DNA of 64,000 bases, taken from contig JACQUX010000009.1 in the NCBI GenBank assembly GCA_016210045.1, positions 129,730 through 193,729 of the forward strand, in the 5' to 3' direction. The position numbers and the translations under genes are program-made. Of this stretch, positions 62,829 through 64,000 are shown piece by piece; positions within the stretch are counted from its first letter, which is position 1, and each line of letters starts with the position of its first letter. Under the pieces are notes generated by a model. That model was given only the letters and a program-made list of their open reading frames with translations. It did no database searches and was not told the origin of the DNA. The stretch comes from Deltaproteobacteria bacterium. Its GTDB lineage: Bacteria; UBA10199; GCA-002796325; JACPFF01.

Positions 62829-63002
62829 ATGACGCTCGAAGCGGCCAGTCAATATTGGGTGGCATTCTGGATGGGGCTGGCGGCCATCGGCGGCTTCGGC
62901 TCGCTCTGCCTGTTTTCCTGGCTCCGCGGCCGCAACGGTCAGACACGACCACCGGAGCAGCGCTTGTTGGAGATCGAAGCTCAGACCGGAGTGCGCCTAT
63001 GA
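62829..63002 (+). CDS. Small single-span membrane protein (57 aa)
   Basis: ATG at 62829 with GGAG six bases upstream. MTLEAASQYWVAFWMGLAAIG opens the membrane segment, followed by the basic SWLRGRNGQTRPPEQRLLEIE. Size and place suggest a CcoQ- or CcoS-like role, but there is no sequence signature to decide. Overlaps the next gene by four bases. Confidence 0.7.
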   Translation: MTLEAASQYWVAFWMGLAAIGGFGSLCLFSWLRGRNGQTRPPEQRLLEIEAQTGVRL

Positions 63003-63103
63003 CCAACACACCCCATCACGACGCCCCACTCCCTTGGTGGATCAAACTCCTCTGGCTCAGCACGCTCATCGGCATCATCACGTACGTCGTCACAAATTGG
63101 TAG
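62999..63103 (+). CDS. Tiny membrane protein (34 aa)
   Basis: ATG at 62999 overlaps the previous stop (ATGA); stop TAG at 63101. MTNTPHHDAPLPWWIKLLW begins it and a single membrane helix (LLWLSTLIGIITYVVTNW) ends it. Translational coupling and the helix make it credible despite its size; a single-helix oxidase subunit is likely. Confidence 0.6.
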   Translation: MTNTPHHDAPLPWWIKLLWLSTLIGIITYVVTNW

Positions 63104-63163
63104 ACGCTCACCAACGCGCGCATCACGCAACTTCTTGGCGCATTCGCCGATAACTCCGGCACG

Positions 63164-64000
63164 ATGACGACGATTCAAGATTGGATATGCACACTGTTCC
63201 ACGCAGCCGACGTTCCAACGATCTGTGCCACAGACCGCTGGGCGACCAAAGACGCCGACGTCATCGCGGATTATCTGATTGCCAGCAGCATCCACCCGTC
63301 TTTTAACGACCGTGCCTGCGCTGACTTGCCGATCGTCCCGCTGGCCGAGCCGCTGACCAACGATCAACGCGTGCGGCGCTTCGCCGAAATTCCCGCGGAC
63401 TATCTGTCATCGGATCAACGGACCGCCTGTCCCTACCTCGGCGATGCGCCCTTCAATGCCGCGGAGACCGATCAACGCCACTTTTGGAACCTCCTCGTTG
63501 CCATCATTCCGGAGGCCATCGCACGCCGGACGACCGTGGAACCCGTGCCAAGTGAACACCATCGGATCCTCGATATCGCGTGCGGGAGTCTGGCCGCAGC
63601 CTCCGCATTGCAAAGCTACTTCGGCGGCGCCGCGTATGGAGACCCCGCACCCGAAGCACATTATATTGGGATCGATATCAGCGAAAATGCCATTGCGGCC
63701 GCGCGCGGCGCCAATCGAGGACTGCCGAATGTGGATTTTGAAGTCGCCGACGCCACGGATATTGCGGCACAGCCATGGGCAAAAAATTCCTTTGATACAG
63801 TGGTCATCCGGCATCCCGAAGTCTTCCGCCGTTATGAAAAGGGGCTCGCCGCAACGTGGTACCCTATTTTTAAAACTGCAGCCGCGCAGCTCCAGACGGG
63901 CGGCCTGCTTTTAGTCACGACGCATCGGTGTTTCGAATTCCAAGGCGCCGACGCGGCCCTGACCCAATTGGGTCTGACACGGCTCTACGCCGCCCAACAT
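63164..64000 (+). CDS. Class I SAM-dependent methyltransferase, N-terminal part (truncated by window end)
   Basis: Open from ATG 63164 to base 64000 (279 codons seen). Residues ~1-130 are a helical N-terminal region; the Rossmann core follows with motif I ILDIACGSLAAAS (unusual GxG reduced to CGSLA), YIGIDISENAI, FEVADATDI and the later QTGGLLLVTTH. SAM-dependent methyltransferase by fold; substrate unknown. It may continue the cbb3 transcript, 60 bp downstream of the 34-aa gene. Confidence 0.75.
   Translation, partial: MTTIQDWICTLFHAADVPTICATDRWATKDADVIADYLIASSIHPSFNDRACADLPIVPLAEPLTNDQRVRRFAEIPADYLSSDQRTACPYLGDAPFNAAETDQRHFWNLLVAIIPEAIARRTTVEPVPSEHHRILDIACGSLAAASALQSYFGGAAYGDPAPEAHYIGIDISENAIAAARGANRGLPNVDFEVADATDIAAQPWAKNSFDTVVIRHPEVFRRYEKGLAATWYPIFKTAAAQLQTGGLLLVTTHRCFEFQGADAALTQLGLTRLYAAQH

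Overview
The window comes from a GC-rich (roughly 60 %) Gram-negative-type chromosome. An Mla-type lipid transporter, several lipobox or signal-peptide proteins, a cbb3 oxidase and UppP point to a diderm with aerobic or microaerobic respiration. A PEGA-domain Ser/Thr kinase, an FHA-sigma54 activator, a PP2C phosphatase and a pyruvoyl-dependent arginine decarboxylase are a mix often seen in deltaproteobacteria-like lineages (Myxococcota, Bdellovibrionota and candidate phyla near them). That placement is an inference; no rRNA or tRNA gene is present to test it.

Layout. 1-5.8 kb: end of an unknown gene, an M16 peptidase pair (active lipoprotein plus inactive partner), and a two-gene arginine-to-putrescine route (pdaD-speB). 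5.9-12.3 kb: the least familiar block, all on the minus strand: two small membrane proteins that share a C-terminal RSDHV[ST]G motif, an orphan TrpG/PabA-type amidotransferase, a Cx3Cx2C (radical-SAM-like) protein and a protein-kinase-like/5'-nucleotidase fusion. 12.6-17.4 kb: the prkA-yhbH-spoVR stress operon. 17.4-20 kb: mlaEFD. 21-28 kb: yggS, yggT and a signalling group (tail-anchored protein, PEGA Ser/Thr kinase, FHA-sigma54 activator). 28.4-32.7 kb: TPP riboswitch with thiS-thiG-thiC, then an SDR and an acyltransferase. 32.7-34.9 kb: pgi and a toxin-antitoxin pair. 34.9-41.6 kb: a complete minus-strand run purB-purC-purS-purQ-purL-purF. 41.7-49.6 kb: a secreted protein, PP2C with a DUF4412-like protein, rarA, a second toxin-antitoxin pair, rnc-era, mnmA and a TrpR-like regulator. 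49.7-59.8 kb: two large unrecognised proteins (758 and 934 aa) around a three-subunit proton-translocating transhydrogenase, uppP and corA. 60-63.1 kb: a compact cbb3 oxidase operon in which CcoO and CcoP are one polypeptide, followed by three tiny membrane proteins. The window ends inside a SAM-dependent methyltransferase.

The main unexpected feature is between the genes. Almost every longer intergenic gap holds an inverted-repeat element. Several fall into families in which the central part is conserved while the outer arms differ completely from copy to copy, yet each pair of arms is almost perfectly self-complementary (stems of 17-30 bp). In one three-copy family the internal hairpins also carry compensatory base changes. 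This is the signature of a conserved folded RNA or single-stranded DNA, and I consider it the best candidate for something undescribed. Related small palindromes have entered coding sequence: one supplies the signal peptide of an M16-like protein, and a 32-bp palindrome sits in the same reading frame in uppP and in the ccoO-ccoP fusion.
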